Assembly (NCBI RefSeq): GCF_006152145.1
Contig: NZ_VDFV01000004.1
Coordinates: 62,001-126,000, forward strand
Direction of reading: 5' to 3'
Length of the DNA stretch: 64,000 bases
Source of the DNA: Rubellimicrobium roseum
GTDB lineage: Bacteria; Pseudomonadota; Alphaproteobacteria; Rhodobacterales; Rhodobacteraceae
This document shows, piece by piece, positions 17,406 to 27,042 of this stretch; position 1 is the first letter of the stretch; each line of letters opens with the position of its first letter. Below the pieces are notes generated by a model. It did no database searches. It had not been told where the DNA came from and worked only from the letters and a program-made list of their open reading frames with translations. A program made the position numbers and the translations under genes.

Positions 17406-18710
17406 TCAGAGATAACGGTTGACCAGGTTCTCCAGCCGCTCCTGACGGCCCGAGCGCGGCTCGGGGTTCACGTTCTCCCGCAGCACCCGCTCCTGGATCG
17501 TGCCGAGATCGCTCCCCAGCAGGTCCTGCATCTGGTCCCAGCCCGCGTAGCGTTCGGCCCGCGCCTGCTCCAGCTTGCCGTCCTCCAGCATCCGCGCCGC
17601 GGCCTTAAGCCCTGCCGCGCAGCAATCCATCGCGCCGACATGGGCGAGGATCAGGTCCTCGGGGTCGAGGCTCTGCCGCCGCACCTTGGCGTCGAAGTTG
17701 GTGCCCCCGGTGGTGAAGCCGCCCGCCTTCAGGACCTCGTAGTAGGCCAGCATCATCTCGGGAACGTTGGTCGGGAACTGGTCGGTGTCCCAGCCCGACT
17801 GGTAGTCGTTCTTGTTCATGTCGATGGAGCCCAGCACGCCCAGGGACGCCGCCAGCGCCAGCTCATGCTCGAACGAATGGCCCGCGAGGATGGCGTGCCC
17901 CTGCTCGATGTTCAGCTTGACCTCGTTCTCCAGCCCGAAGTCCTTGAGGAAGCCGTACACCGTCGCGACGTCGTAGTCGTACTGGTGCTTGGTCGGCTCC
18001 TGCGGCTTGGGCTCGATCAGGATGGTGCCCTCAAAGCCGATCTTGTGCTTGTAGTCCACGACCATGCTCAGGAACCGCCCCGCCTGCTGGCGCTCGCGGC
18101 GAAGGTCGGTGTTGAGCAGCGTCTCGTAGCCCTCGCGCCCGCCCCACAGGACGTAGTTCTCGCCCTTCAGCTTGTGGGTCGCGTCCATGCAGGCCTTCAC
18201 GGTCGCGGCCGAGAACATGAAGACCTCGGGATCGGGGTTGGTCGCCGCCCCGGCCATGAAGCGGCGGTGCGAGAACAGGTTCGCCGTGCCCCAGAGGCAC
18301 TTGATGTCCGTCCCCTCCATCAGCCCGCCGATGTGGTCGACGACCTCCTCCAGCCGCGACAGGTTCTCGGCAAAGGTCTCGCCTTCGGGCCGGATGTCGG
18401 CGTCGTGCCAGCAGAAGTAGGGCGCGCCCAGGATGCGGAACATCTCGAAGGCCTCGTCGGCCTTGCGCTTGGCCAGCTCCATCGTGTCGCCGAACCAGGG
18501 CCGCTCGAAGGTCTGCCCGCCGAAGGGGTCGCCGCCCGGCCAGGCGAAGCTGTGCCACCAGGCGACCGAGAAGCGCAGATGGTCGCGCAGGGACTTGCCC
18601 ATCACGACCTCGTCCGCGTCGTAGTGCCGGAAGGCGAAGTCGTTCTGGGACTCGGGTCCTTCGTAACGGATCTCGGGGATGCCGTCGAAATAGCTCGCAG
18701 TGTCTCGCAT
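17406..18710 (-). CDS. xylA: Xylose isomerase
   Basis: This 434-residue cytosolic enzyme interconverts D-xylose and D-xylulose. Family signatures are clear: [18 protein letters not shown] and the metal-binding [17 protein letters not shown], plus [15 protein letters not shown] near the C-terminus. The length is that of the class II (long) isomerases. It is downstream of xylB in one transcript with a 15-base gap. Confidence 0.97.
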   Translation of the reverse strand: MRDTASYFDGIPEIRYEGPESQNDFAFRHYDADEVVMGKSLRDHLRFSVAWWHSFAWPGGDPFGGQTFERPWFGDTMELAKRKADEAFEMFRILGAPYFCWHDADIRPEGETFAENLSRLEEVVDHIGGLMEGTDIKCLWGTANLFSHRRFMAGAATNPDPEVFMFSAATVKACMDATHKLKGENYVLWGGREGYETLLNTDLRRERQQAGRFLSMVVDYKHKIGFEGTILIEPKPQEPTKHQYDYDVATVYGFLKDFGLENEVKLNIEQGHAILAGHSFEHELALAASLGVLGSIDMNKNDYQSGWDTDQFPTNVPEMMLAYYEVLKAGGFTTGGTNFDAKVRRQSLDPEDLILAHVGAMDCCAAGLKAAARMLEDGKLEQARAERYAGWDQMQDLLGSDLGTIQERVLRENVNPEPRSGRQERLENLVNRYL

Positions 18711-18725
18711 GATGTCCTCGGTCGG

Positions 18726-20165
18726 TCAGGCACGCCCCTTCAGGGCGGCATAGGTATCACGGTAGCGCGCATGAGCCTCGGCGAAAGCCGGGGTCAGCGA
18801 CAAGTCCGGCTCGACGGTCCTGGCGATGGGCGGCGCGGTGGCGATCTCCACCCCCGCCCCGGTCGCGGCCATCAGCCCCAGCCGCGCCGCGCCGAAGGCC
18901 CCGCCGAAGTCGCCCGCCACGGGGATCTCGATCGGCAGCCCGAAGGAGGTGGCGATGGCCTTGACCCAGTAGTCCGAGCGCGAGCCCCCGCCCACGGCGA
19001 TCAGCCGCTCGATCCGCGTCCCCGTCCCGGTCAGCGCGTCGAAGCTGTCGCGGAAGGCATGCGTCACCCCCTCCAGCACCGCGCGAGTCATGGCGGCCCG
19101 GTCGGTGGCGTGGTCGAGATGCAGGAACGAGCCCCGGATGCGCGCGTCGTTGTGCGGCGTCCGCTCTCCGCCCAGGTAGGGCAGGAACAGCGTCCGCCCC
19201 GGAGCGCGGAGGTCCCCCAGCGCTCCCGTCAGGTCGCTCGCCTTCTGGCCCACGATCTTCGCGTACCAGTTCAGCGCGTCGGCCGCGGCCAGGATCACGC
19301 CCATCTGGTGCCAGGTCTCCGGCAGCGCGTGGCAGAAGGTGTGGACCGCGCTCGCCGCGTCGGGCTGGTAGGCCCCCGAGGCGGCGAACAGCACGCCCGA
19401 AGTGCCGAGCGAGACGAACGCCTCGCCCGCCTGCACGACGCCCACGCCCACGGCCGACGCCGCGTTGTCGCCGCCGCCCCCGGCCACGACCACGCCCTGC
19501 GGCAGCCCCCACTGCATCGCCAGCTCGGCCCGGAGCGCTCCCGACGCCTCGGAGCCCTCCACCAGCCTCGGCATCTGGGCGCGCGTCAGGTGCGTGGCCT
19601 CCAGCAGCCCGTCGTCCCAGTCCCGCCTGCCGGTGTCGAGCCACGACGTCCCCGCCGCGTCCGACATCTCGGCCACCGCCTCGCCCGTCAGCCACAGCCG
19701 CAGGTAGTCCTTGGGCAGCAGCACCAGCGCCGTGCGTCCGAAGACCTCCGGCTCGTGATTGCGCACCCAGGCCAGCTTGGGCGCGGTGAAGCCCGGGAAC
19801 ACGATGTTCCCCGTGACCTCCCGGAAGCGGGGATCGGCGTCCAGCACCGCGGCCTCCGCATGGCTCCGGGTGTCGTTCCACAGGATGCAGGGCCGCAGCA
19901 CCTCGTGCCCGGCGTCGACCAGCGTCGCGCCATGCATCTGGCCCGACAGGCCGACGCCCCGGACGCCGGACAGGTCGGCCTTGGCGCCCAGCTCGCGCAT
20001 CACGCGGTCGGTGGCGGTCAGCCAGGTGGCCGGGTCCTGCTCGGACCAGCCGTCATGCGGGCGGCTGACCTCCAGCGGGGCGGTCGCCTCCGCCCGGATC
20101 GCCTGCCCGTCGTCGATCAGCACACCCTTGAGACCGGAGGTGCCGAGGTCGAGGCCGATGTACAT
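18726..20165 (-). CDS. xylB: Xylulokinase
   Basis: This 479-residue FGGY-family sugar kinase phosphorylates D-xylulose to xylulose 5-phosphate with ATP. The N-terminal phosphate loop GLDLGTSGLKGVLID, the GWSEQDPATWL segment and the ATP-site AVGGGSRSDYWVKAIATSFG are all present. A GGAG ribosome site lies 7 bases before the ATG. No xylose transporter or xylR gene is adjacent, so uptake and control are encoded elsewhere. Confidence 0.96.
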   Translation of the reverse strand: MYIGLDLGTSGLKGVLIDDGQAIRAEATAPLEVSRPHDGWSEQDPATWLTATDRVMRELGAKADLSGVRGVGLSGQMHGATLVDAGHEVLRPCILWNDTRSHAEAAVLDADPRFREVTGNIVFPGFTAPKLAWVRNHEPEVFGRTALVLLPKDYLRLWLTGEAVAEMSDAAGTSWLDTGRRDWDDGLLEATHLTRAQMPRLVEGSEASGALRAELAMQWGLPQGVVVAGGGGDNAASAVGVGVVQAGEAFVSLGTSGVLFAASGAYQPDAASAVHTFCHALPETWHQMGVILAAADALNWYAKIVGQKASDLTGALGDLRAPGRTLFLPYLGGERTPHNDARIRGSFLHLDHATDRAAMTRAVLEGVTHAFRDSFDALTGTGTRIERLIAVGGGSRSDYWVKAIATSFGLPIEIPVAGDFGGAFGAARLGLMAATGAGVEIATAPPIARTVEPDLSLTPAFAEAHARYRDTYAALKGRA

Positions 20166-20537
20166 GTTGATTCTCCACTCCCCCGCCCACCGTCTAGCAT
20201 GTCAGTCCGCCGACGTTCACCCCCGGCAACCGCCCCGGGTCGTCGCTCCGCGCGCCCTGCCGACGACGGTCGGCGGCGCCGATCCTCTGACGGGCGCCGT
20301 TTCACCGTGCCGCGCCGTTCGCGCCCTGCCCAAGGCTGCATCGCCAGCGCCCAGCCTGCAAGCACTCCTCCGACCCGGGACATGAACGCCGCGCGCCTCG
20401 CTCGGGGGCTGCTCCGGCCGGGAACGCCCGTCGCAGCGGGCCTCGCGGCCTTCCGGCACGGGCTGGCACTCGCGTCCACCCTGCCCGGGTGCCCCATTGT
20501 GCAGCCCTTGCGGCCCCATATGATCGAACCCATGCGG
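20166..20537. other. Divergent intergenic region, xylB / ATP-grasp operon
   Basis: This 372-base stretch separates two divergently transcribed operons and should hold both promoters. Very high GC makes -35/-10 boxes hard to identify and I call none with confidence. Open frames through it are non-coding extensions of the downstream gene. Confidence 0.6.
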
Positions 20538-22055
20538 ATGACGAGCACCTTCGACGAGATGTGGGGTCGCGGGATGGGCCAGGCCCAGTCCAGCGACTGC
20601 GAGGATGCGGCGCCGGGGCTTCAGGTCCAGGCCGCCCGGCCCGGCCGGCTGACCCAGGCCCAGACCATGTACGAGGGTCTACGCCCGCCCTATCGGGCCT
20701 TCGACGACTGGCTGAGGGCCGAGAACCCGGCCCGGCTCCTCAAGAAGCAGCGCGAGGCCGAGGAGGTCTTCCGCCTGACCGGGATCACCTTCAACGTCTA
20801 CGGCCGGGCCGAGGCGGCCGAGCGGCTCATCCCCTTCGACATCATCCCCCGCATCATCTCGGGCCGCGAATGGGCCCGCCTGTCGCGCGGGATCGAGCAG
20901 CGCGTCCGCGCCATCAACGCCTTCCTCCACGACATCTACCACCGGCAGGAGATCGTCCGCGCCGGCCGCATCCCCGTCGAGATGATCGCCCGCAACGCGG
21001 CCTTCCTGCCGCAGATGATCGGGATCGAGCCCCCGGGCGGCGTCTACACCCACATCGTGGGCATCGACCTCGTGCGCACCGGCGAGGACGAGTTCTTCGT
21101 GCTGGAGGACAACGCCCGCACGCCCTCGGGCGTGAGCTACATGCTCGAGAACCGGGAAACCATGTTCCAGATGTTCCCGGAGCTCTTCTCCCGGAACCGC
21201 GTGCGACCCGTCTCGAACTACCCGCGGAACCTGCGCCGCAGCCTCGCGGCCTGCGCCCCCGCGGCGACGGCGGGCGACCCGGTCGTGGCGGTCCTGACGC
21301 CCGGCCTCTACAACTCGGCCTATTACGAGCACAGCTTCCTCGCCGACAAGATGGGCGTGGAGCTGGTCGAAGGCCACGACCTGCGCGTGATGGACGGCCG
21401 CGTGGCGATGCGGACGACGACGGGCTACAAGCCCATCGACGTGCTCTATCGCCGGGTGGACGACGACTACCTCGACCCGCTGAACTTCAACCCTGACAGC
21501 GGGCTGGGCGTCCCCGGCATCTTTGATATCTACCGCGCGGGCGGCATTACCATCGCCAACGCGCCGGGCACCGGCATCGCCGACGACAAGGCGATCTACA
21601 GCTACATGCCGGACATCGTGCGCTTCTATACCGGCGAGGCGCCGATCCTGCAGAACGTCCCCACCTGGCGCTGCAACGAGCCCGCGGCGCTGGCCTACGT
21701 CCTCGACCACCTTCCCGAGCTGGTCGTCAAGGAGGTCCACGGCTCGGGCGGCTACGGGATGCTGGTGGGCCCCACCTCCTCCCGGAAGGAGATCGCGGCC
21801 TTCCGCGACAAGCTCCTCGCCCGGCCCGGCAACTACATCGCGCAGCCCACCTTGGCGCTCTCCACCGTGCCGATCTTCACCCGCGCGGGGCTCGCGCCGC
21901 GCCATGTGGACCTCCGTCCCTATGTCCTCGTCTCGCCCGAGGGGGTCACCATCACGCCCGGCGGCCTGACCCGCGTGGCGCTGCGCAAGGGCAGCCTCGT
22001 GGTGAACTCGTCGCAGGGCGGCGGCACCAAGGACACCTGGGTGCTGGAGGAATGA
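20538..22055 (+). CDS. Circularly permuted ATP-grasp protein (type 2)
   Basis: The 505-residue protein contains the family's conserved blocks: NVYGRAEAAERLIPFDIIPR, HIVGIDLVRTGEDEFFVLED, GVSYMLENRE and VVKEVHGSGGYGMLVGP. ATP-grasp enzymes join a carboxylate to an amine; proteins of this group are predicted to form peptide-like bonds, substrate unknown. The open frame extends far upstream but homologous sequence begins at STFDEMWG, so I use the ATG at 20,538; ATGs at 20,520 and 20,532 are alternatives. It heads a tightly packed operon with alpha-E, transglutaminase and Anbu genes. Confidence 0.92.
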   Translation: MTSTFDEMWGRGMGQAQSSDCEDAAPGLQVQAARPGRLTQAQTMYEGLRPPYRAFDDWLRAENPARLLKKQREAEEVFRLTGITFNVYGRAEAAERLIPFDIIPRIISGREWARLSRGIEQRVRAINAFLHDIYHRQEIVRAGRIPVEMIARNAAFLPQMIGIEPPGGVYTHIVGIDLVRTGEDEFFVLEDNARTPSGVSYMLENRETMFQMFPELFSRNRVRPVSNYPRNLRRSLAACAPAATAGDPVVAVLTPGLYNSAYYEHSFLADKMGVELVEGHDLRVMDGRVAMRTTTGYKPIDVLYRRVDDDYLDPLNFNPDSGLGVPGIFDIYRAGGITIANAPGTGIADDKAIYSYMPDIVRFYTGEAPILQNVPTWRCNEPAALAYVLDHLPELVVKEVHGSGGYGMLVGPTSSRKEIAAFRDKLLARPGNYIAQPTLALSTVPIFTRAGLAPRHVDLRPYVLVSPEGVTITPGGLTRVALRKGSLVVNSSQGGGTKDTWVLEE

Positions 22056-22993
22056 TGCTGGGCAAGACCGCCGGCGGCCTCTACTGGATGTTCCGCTACC
22101 TGGAGCGGAGCGAGAACACCGCCCGCTTCGTCGCCGCCGGGCAGCGCATCGCGCTCACCCGGAGCCATGCGGACGACGAATGGACGGGCGTCCTGCAGAC
22201 CACCGCGACCTGGGACGCCTACCGCGCCAAGCACGGCGAGGTCACGCAGGACGAGGCCGTGCACTGGATGCTCTGCGACCGCGACAACAGCTCCTCGGTG
22301 CTCCGCGTGGTCGAGGCCGCCCGCAACAACGCCCGCCTCGTGCGCACCGCCCTCACCCGCGAGGTCTGGGAAAGCGTCAACGAAAGCTGGATGATCCTCA
22401 AGGAGGCCCTGTCCCAGCGGGTGAGCGAGCGCGACCTGCCGCAGGTCCTCACCCTCGTCCGCCAGCGCTCGGCCCATGTGCGCGGTGCCTTCGCCGGCAC
22501 CATGCTCAGGAACGACATCTACAACTTCGCGCGCCTGGGCACCTTCATCGAGCGCGCCGACAACACCGCGCGGCTCGTGGACGTGAAATCCTACGTGCTG
22601 CTCCCGTCCAGCCAGGCCGTGGGCTCCTCGCTCGACAACGTCCAGTGGGAGACGCTCCTGCGGTCCGTCTCGGCCGAGGGCGCCTACCGCATGACCTACG
22701 GCCAGGACGTGCGCGCTCGCAACATCGCGCAGTTCCTTCTCCTCGACCGGCGGATGCCCCGCAGCCTCGCCTTCTCGGTCGGCAAGCTCGTCGACAACTT
22801 CCACTTCCTGTCGGATTCGTACGGCACGCGCCCGCCCAGCGCCGCCCAGGCCCAGGCGCTGCACGACGACCTCCTGTCCTCCGGCATCGACGAGATCCTC
22901 GACCGGGGGCTCCACGACTACATTCAGGACGTCCTGCGCGGCGTGGCCGCCGTGGGCTCCCAGACCGAGGTGGACTACCGCTTCTATGCCTGA
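22052..22993 (+). CDS. Alpha-E domain protein (DUF403)
   Basis: This 313-residue, mostly helical protein begins with the conserved GGLYWMFRYLERSENTARFV block and has LGTFIERADNTARLVDVKSY in the middle. It occurs almost always next to a circularly permuted ATP-grasp gene, as here, where the ATG overlaps the upstream stop. Biochemical function is unknown; it is thought to act with the ATP-grasp enzyme. Confidence 0.93.
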   Translation: MMLGKTAGGLYWMFRYLERSENTARFVAAGQRIALTRSHADDEWTGVLQTTATWDAYRAKHGEVTQDEAVHWMLCDRDNSSSVLRVVEAARNNARLVRTALTREVWESVNESWMILKEALSQRVSERDLPQVLTLVRQRSAHVRGAFAGTMLRNDIYNFARLGTFIERADNTARLVDVKSYVLLPSSQAVGSSLDNVQWETLLRSVSAEGAYRMTYGQDVRARNIAQFLLLDRRMPRSLAFSVGKLVDNFHFLSDSYGTRPPSAAQAQALHDDLLSSGIDEILDRGLHDYIQDVLRGVAAVGSQTEVDYRFYA

Positions 22994-23795
22994 TCCCCTG
23001 CGACTCACGGTCCGCCACGTCACCGCCTACGACTACGACGCCCCCGTGCCCTGGGGCCTCCAGCAGGTCCGGCTCACGCCCAAGCCCCACAAGTGGCAGC
23101 GCGTCCACCGCTGGAGCCTCGAGGTCGAGGGCGGGCGCAAGGAAGCCCACTTCGAGGACCAGCACCGCAATGCCGTCGATCTCGTGAGCCTCGAACCCGG
23201 CGCCACCGCACTCCGCCTGATCTGCGAGGGCGAGGTCGAGGTCACGGACACCGCCGGCATCGTCGGGCCGCACGGCGGCTTCTGCCCGCTCTGGCTCTTC
23301 GAGAAGCCCACCGCCCGCACCGAGGCCGGTCCCGCCTGCCTCCGCCTCGCGGAGGCCGTGCAGGCCGAGCCGCGCCCCCTCTTCCGCCTGCACGACCTGT
23401 CGGCCGCCGTCTCCGACGCCGTGCGCTACGAGACCGGCGTCTCCCATGTCGGCTGGACGGCCGAGGACGCGGTGACCGCCGGCCATGGCGTCTGCCAGGA
23501 CCAGGCCCACGCCTTCATCGCCTGCGCCCGCGCGCTGGGCATCCCCGCCCGCTACGTCTCGGGCTACCTCCTGATGGAGCGCGAGGAGCAGGACGCCTCC
23601 CACGCCTGGGCCGAGGCCTGGCTTCCGGATCTGGGCTGGGTGGGCTTCGACCCCGCGAACCGCATTTCCCCCGACAGCCGCTACGTCCGCATCGCCACGG
23701 GGCTCGACTATGCCGAGGCCGCTCCTGTATCAGGCGCGCGGACCGGAACGGGCGGCGAGCGCCTGACCGTCGCCGTCGAGGTGCGGGCCCAGTAG
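22986..23795 (+). CDS. Transglutaminase-like cysteine protease family protein
   Basis: This 269-residue protein has an N-terminal beta domain (LRLTVRHVTAYDYDAPV) and a transglutaminase core whose Cys is in GHGVCQDQAHAFIA (near residue 170), with the His in ASHAWAEAWLP and Asp in GWVGFDPANR. The triad is therefore intact. It overlaps the alpha-E gene by 8 bases. Bacterial members of this operon type are predicted to be amidases/peptidases acting on the ATP-grasp product. Confidence 0.93.
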   Translation: MPDPLRLTVRHVTAYDYDAPVPWGLQQVRLTPKPHKWQRVHRWSLEVEGGRKEAHFEDQHRNAVDLVSLEPGATALRLICEGEVEVTDTAGIVGPHGGFCPLWLFEKPTARTEAGPACLRLAEAVQAEPRPLFRLHDLSAAVSDAVRYETGVSHVGWTAEDAVTAGHGVCQDQAHAFIACARALGIPARYVSGYLLMEREEQDASHAWAEAWLPDLGWVGFDPANRISPDSRYVRIATGLDYAEAAPVSGARTGTGGERLTVAVEVRAQ

Positions 23796-23811
23796 GCCCG
23801 GAGGAGGCCGG

Positions 23812-24543
23812 ATGACCTATTGCGTGGGGCTCAAGCTCAACCGCGGGCTCGTGTTCATGTCGGACACCCGCACCAACGCGGGCCTCGACAACATCTCCAC
23901 CTACCGGAAGATGTTCACCTGGTCGGACGAGGGCGAAACGGTCATCACCGTCATGACAGCCGGCAACCTCGCCACCACCCAGTCCGTCATCTCGATGATC
24001 GACGAACGCAACCGCGCCCCCTCGGAGCGGCACCCGGCCATCCTCCAGCTCCCCTCGATGTTCCAGGTGGCCAAGTATGTCGGCAACACCCTGCGCGAGG
24101 TGATCGCCCAGCACGCCGAGGAGGGCCAGCGGGCGGAAAGCTACTTCAACGCCACGATCATCGTCGGCGGGCAGGTCAAGGGCAGCGAGCCGCGCCTGTT
24201 CCTCATCTACCCCGAGGGCAACTTCATCGAGGCCGGCGAGGACACGCCCTTCCTCCAGATCGGCGAGTTCAAGTACGGCCGCCCCATCCTCGTGCGCGCC
24301 TTCGACCCGGCCATGAGCTTCGAGGCCGCCGTGAAGCTCCTGCTCGTCAGCTTCGACTCGACCATCAAGGCCAATCTCTCCGTGGGCCTGCCCCTCGACC
24401 TCCAGATCTACGAGCGGGACTCGCTGCGGAAGGGCGTCCAGCGGCGCATCCGGGGCAACGACGCCTATTTCCAGACGATCAGCCACGGCTGGGGCGACGC
24501 GCTCAAGCAGGCCTTCGACTCGCTGCCCGACCTCGTGTTCTGA
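23812..24543 (+). CDS. Anbu-type proteasome-like peptidase
   Basis: This 243-residue Ntn hydrolase is related to HslV and the proteasome beta subunit. The N-terminus is M-T-YCVGLKLNRG, so removal of Met exposes the catalytic Thr; SDTRTNAG and the YRKMF lysine complete the active site. Anbu forms open ring-like assemblies and is genetically linked to ATP-grasp/alpha-E/transglutaminase genes, as here. The natural substrate is unknown; a short peptide made by the ligase is a reasonable guess. A GGAGG ribosome site lies before the ATG. Confidence 0.93.
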   Translation: MTYCVGLKLNRGLVFMSDTRTNAGLDNISTYRKMFTWSDEGETVITVMTAGNLATTQSVISMIDERNRAPSERHPAILQLPSMFQVAKYVGNTLREVIAQHAEEGQRAESYFNATIIVGGQVKGSEPRLFLIYPEGNFIEAGEDTPFLQIGEFKYGRPILVRAFDPAMSFEAAVKLLLVSFDSTIKANLSVGLPLDLQIYERDSLRKGVQRRIRGNDAYFQTISHGWGDALKQAFDSLPDLVF

Positions 24544-24544
24544 C

Positions 24545-25294
24545 ATGCGCGCCTATGTCCTGGGCGACATCCACGGCCAGATCGACCAGCTTCGTCGGGC
24601 GCACGCCCTGATCGCCGCCGACCGCGCCCGCACGGGCGAGGACGCCCCGATCATCCATCTGGGCGACCTGACCGACCGCGGCCCCGCCAGCCGCGACGTG
24701 ATCGACTATCTCCTCGCAGGCCCCGTCGCGGGCGGCCGCTGGATCACGATCCGGGGCAACCACGACTTCATGTTCCGCCTCTTCCTCGACGACCCCACGG
24801 TGCAGGACCCGGGCCTGAACCCGGCCTACACCTGGCTCCACGACCGCCTGGGCGGACGCGACACCCTGCGCAGCTACGGCGTGGACGTGGCCGAGGACCG
24901 CCCTGTCGCCGACCTCTGGGCCGAGGCGCAGGGCCGCGTGCCCCTGCCGCACCGCGTCTTTCTCGACAACCTGCCGCTGCTCCACCGGACCGAATCCGCC
25001 GTCTTCGTCCATGCCGGCATCCGCCCCGGCGTGCCGCTGATCGCGCAGGAGCCCACCGACCTCATGTGGATCCGCCAGGGCTGGCTCGACGACCGATCCG
25101 ACCACGGCCCGCTCGTCGTTCACGGCCATACCGCGCTCGACGCGCCGGTCCACTACGGCAACCGGGTGAACCTCGACGCGGGCGCGGGCTACGGCCGCCC
25201 CCTCGTGCCGGCGGTGGTCGAGGGGCGCGACGTCTGGCTCCTGACCGAGGAAGGACGCGACCCCCTCCTCCCGGACACCGCCCCGGCTATTTGA
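24545..25294 (+). CDS. PPP-type metallophosphoesterase
   Basis: This 249-residue protein has all the dimetal motifs of serine/threonine protein phosphatase-type enzymes: VLGDIHGQ, HLGDLTDRGPASRD, IRGNHDFMFR and VVHGHTAL. It starts one base after the Anbu stop, so it is very likely part of that operon, though it is not a universal member. It may be a protein phosphatase or act on a nucleotide such as Ap4A. Its 3' end overlaps the convergent cupin gene by 8 bases. Confidence 0.92.
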   Translation: MRAYVLGDIHGQIDQLRRAHALIAADRARTGEDAPIIHLGDLTDRGPASRDVIDYLLAGPVAGGRWITIRGNHDFMFRLFLDDPTVQDPGLNPAYTWLHDRLGGRDTLRSYGVDVAEDRPVADLWAEAQGRVPLPHRVFLDNLPLLHRTESAVFVHAGIRPGVPLIAQEPTDLMWIRQGWLDDRSDHGPLVVHGHTALDAPVHYGNRVNLDAGAGYGRPLVPAVVEGRDVWLLTEEGRDPLLPDTAPAI

Positions 25295-25637
25295 GCCGGA
25301 TGGCGAAGTGCTTGCGGACCGGTTCCTCGACCCGCCAGGTGCCCTTGAACCCCGCCTCGACCACGAAGGCATCTCCGGGCGTCAGGGTCACGGGCTCGCC
25401 GCCGTCCTCGGTGATGACGATGCGCCCTTCGAGAAGGTGGACGAACTCGTAGGCGGCGTAGGTCGTGTGCCAAGTGCCCACCGTGGACTCCCAGGTGCCC
25501 GAGATGACGGTCCCGTCGGCGGCGGTGTGCTGGACCCAGGTCCTCATGCCGGGGTTCCCCTCCAGCTTGACCCAGCCCTTGAGATCCTCGGTCATCGGCT
25601 CGCCCTGCGGCTCACCCAGGCGCGTGACGTTCGGCAT
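25287..25637 (-). CDS. Cupin-domain protein
   Basis: This 116-residue single cupin barrel has FVHLLEGRIVITEDGGEPVT and LTPGDAFVVEAGFKGTW, resembling the DUF861/ureidoglycine-aminohydrolase-like cupin group. I chose the ATG with an extended AGGGGAGGGAG ribosome site rather than the longer frame. Metal-ligand His residues are not clearly conserved, so catalysis is uncertain; a small-molecule binding role is possible. An element-B repeat lies upstream. Confidence 0.85.
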   Translation of the reverse strand: MPNVTRLGEPQGEPMTEDLKGWVKLEGNPGMRTWVQHTAADGTVISGTWESTVGTWHTTYAAYEFVHLLEGRIVITEDGGEPVTLTPGDAFVVEAGFKGTWRVEEPVRKHFAIRLK

Positions 25638-25740
25638 GGCGCTCCCTCCCCTTGCTGGCCGACCCGACATGGGCCTCCAAGTCACCGTGCAGAAAGCCCC
25701 CGTGCCGCTCCCCCGTCAATGGCCTCCCCCTGGCAACGTT

Positions 25741-25784
25741 TCCTTAACTGGACCGCGCGCTCCTCCCCCGGTTCGCGCAACACC
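25741..25784 (-). repeat. Dispersed intergenic element, copy B (partly diverged)
   Basis: The 34-base core at 25,751-25,784 ends CGGTTCGCGCAACACC and aligns without gaps to the core of copy A; the preceding TTAAC lies closer to the core than in the other copies. It lies between the divergent cupin and uxuA genes. Oriented as copies C and D, it lies about 105 bases upstream of the minus-strand cupin start. Confidence 0.6.
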
Positions 25785-25851
25785 CGGGTGGACGGGTTTA
25801 CACTGGCATCGGATCGGAATTGGAATCGGTCCGACCAACAAGGGGGACATC

Positions 25852-27042
25852 ATGGAGCAATGCTGGCGCTGGTTCGGGCCGCGTGACCCGATTCCGCTGT
25901 CGCATGTCCGGCAGGCGGGCGCGACGGGCATCGTGACGGCGATCCACGAGCACTACCGCGGCGAGGTCTGGCCCGAGGAGGCCATCGCCGAGCGCAAGGC
26001 AATCATCGAATCCGCCGGCCTGCGCTGGTCCGTGGTGGAAAGCATCCCCGTTCCCAACGCCATCAAGCTGGGCGGCGCCCCCGCGCAGGAGGCGACCACC
26101 GCCTTCGCCGAGACGATGCGACGCCTCGCCCATGCGGGGCTCAAGACCATCTGCTACAACTTCATGCCCGTCGTGGACTGGACGCGCACCGACCTGCGCC
26201 ATCCCATGCCCTCGGGCGGCCTCGCGCTCCGCTTCGACATGACGGACTTCGTGGCCTACGACGCCTTCATCCTCGACCGCCCCGACGCCAACCGGGACTA
26301 CGGCGAGGGCCTCCTCGCCGCCGCCGAGGCCCGCGCCGCAGCGCTCACGCCCGAGCAGGTCGAGCGGCTCGAACGCACCATCATCGCGGGCCTGCCGGGC
26401 GCCGAGGACAGCCATAGCCGGCAGGGCATCGCCGCCGTCATCGCCCGCTACCGCGACCTGAGCCCCGACGACCTGCGCGCCCACCTGCGAACATTCCACA
26501 AGACGGTCATCCCCCTCGCGCGGGAGCATGGCCTCCGCCTCTGCATCCATCCCGACGACCCGCCCTTCCCGCTCTTCGGCCTGCCGCGCGTGGTGTCCAC
26601 CGCCGCCGACCTCGACGCCATCTTTGGCGCGGTGCCGGACCGCGAGAACGGCCTGACCTTCTGCGCGGGCAGCTTCGGCGCGCGGGCCGACAACGACCTG
26701 CCCGCGATGCTGGAGGCGCATCTCGACCGCGTCCACTTCGTCCACCTGCGCAACGTCAGCACCGACCCCGACGGCAGCTTCGTCGAGGACGATCACCTCG
26801 TGGGCAACGCCGACATGGTGCGGCTCCTGGCGCTCCTCCTTCAGGAGGAGGTCCGCCGCCGCGATGAAGGGCGAGCCGACGATCTCATCCCCTTCCGCCC
26901 CGACCACGGACATCTCCTCTTGGACGACCAGGACAAGACCACGCTCCCCGGCTACTCGGCCATCGGACGCCTCAAGGGCCTCGCGGAACTGCGCGGCATT
27001 CTCCAGACGCTCTCTCACCCGACCTACGGAGTCCTGCAATGA
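25852..27042 (+). CDS. uxuA: Mannonate dehydratase
   Basis: This 396-residue TIM-barrel enzyme converts D-mannonate to 2-keto-3-deoxygluconate in glucuronate breakdown. Signature segments are MEQCWRWFGPRDPIPL at the start, YNFMPVVDWTRTDL, and HPDDPPFPLFGLPRVVS with the metal-binding His/Asp. AGGGGG lies 6 bases before the ATG. It overlaps the SDR gene by 4 bases, so the two are co-translated. Confidence 0.95.
   Translation: MEQCWRWFGPRDPIPLSHVRQAGATGIVTAIHEHYRGEVWPEEAIAERKAIIESAGLRWSVVESIPVPNAIKLGGAPAQEATTAFAETMRRLAHAGLKTICYNFMPVVDWTRTDLRHPMPSGGLALRFDMTDFVAYDAFILDRPDANRDYGEGLLAAAEARAAALTPEQVERLERTIIAGLPGAEDSHSRQGIAAVIARYRDLSPDDLRAHLRTFHKTVIPLAREHGLRLCIHPDDPPFPLFGLPRVVSTAADLDAIFGAVPDRENGLTFCAGSFGARADNDLPAMLEAHLDRVHFVHLRNVSTDPDGSFVEDDHLVGNADMVRLLALLLQEEVRRRDEGRADDLIPFRPDHGHLLLDDQDKTTLPGYSAIGRLKGLAELRGILQTLSHPTYGVLQ

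Noticed and set aside
17004-20537. Upstream extension of the ATP-grasp frame
   Set aside because: It is antisense to xylA and xylB and not protein-like; the conserved protein begins near 20,538.
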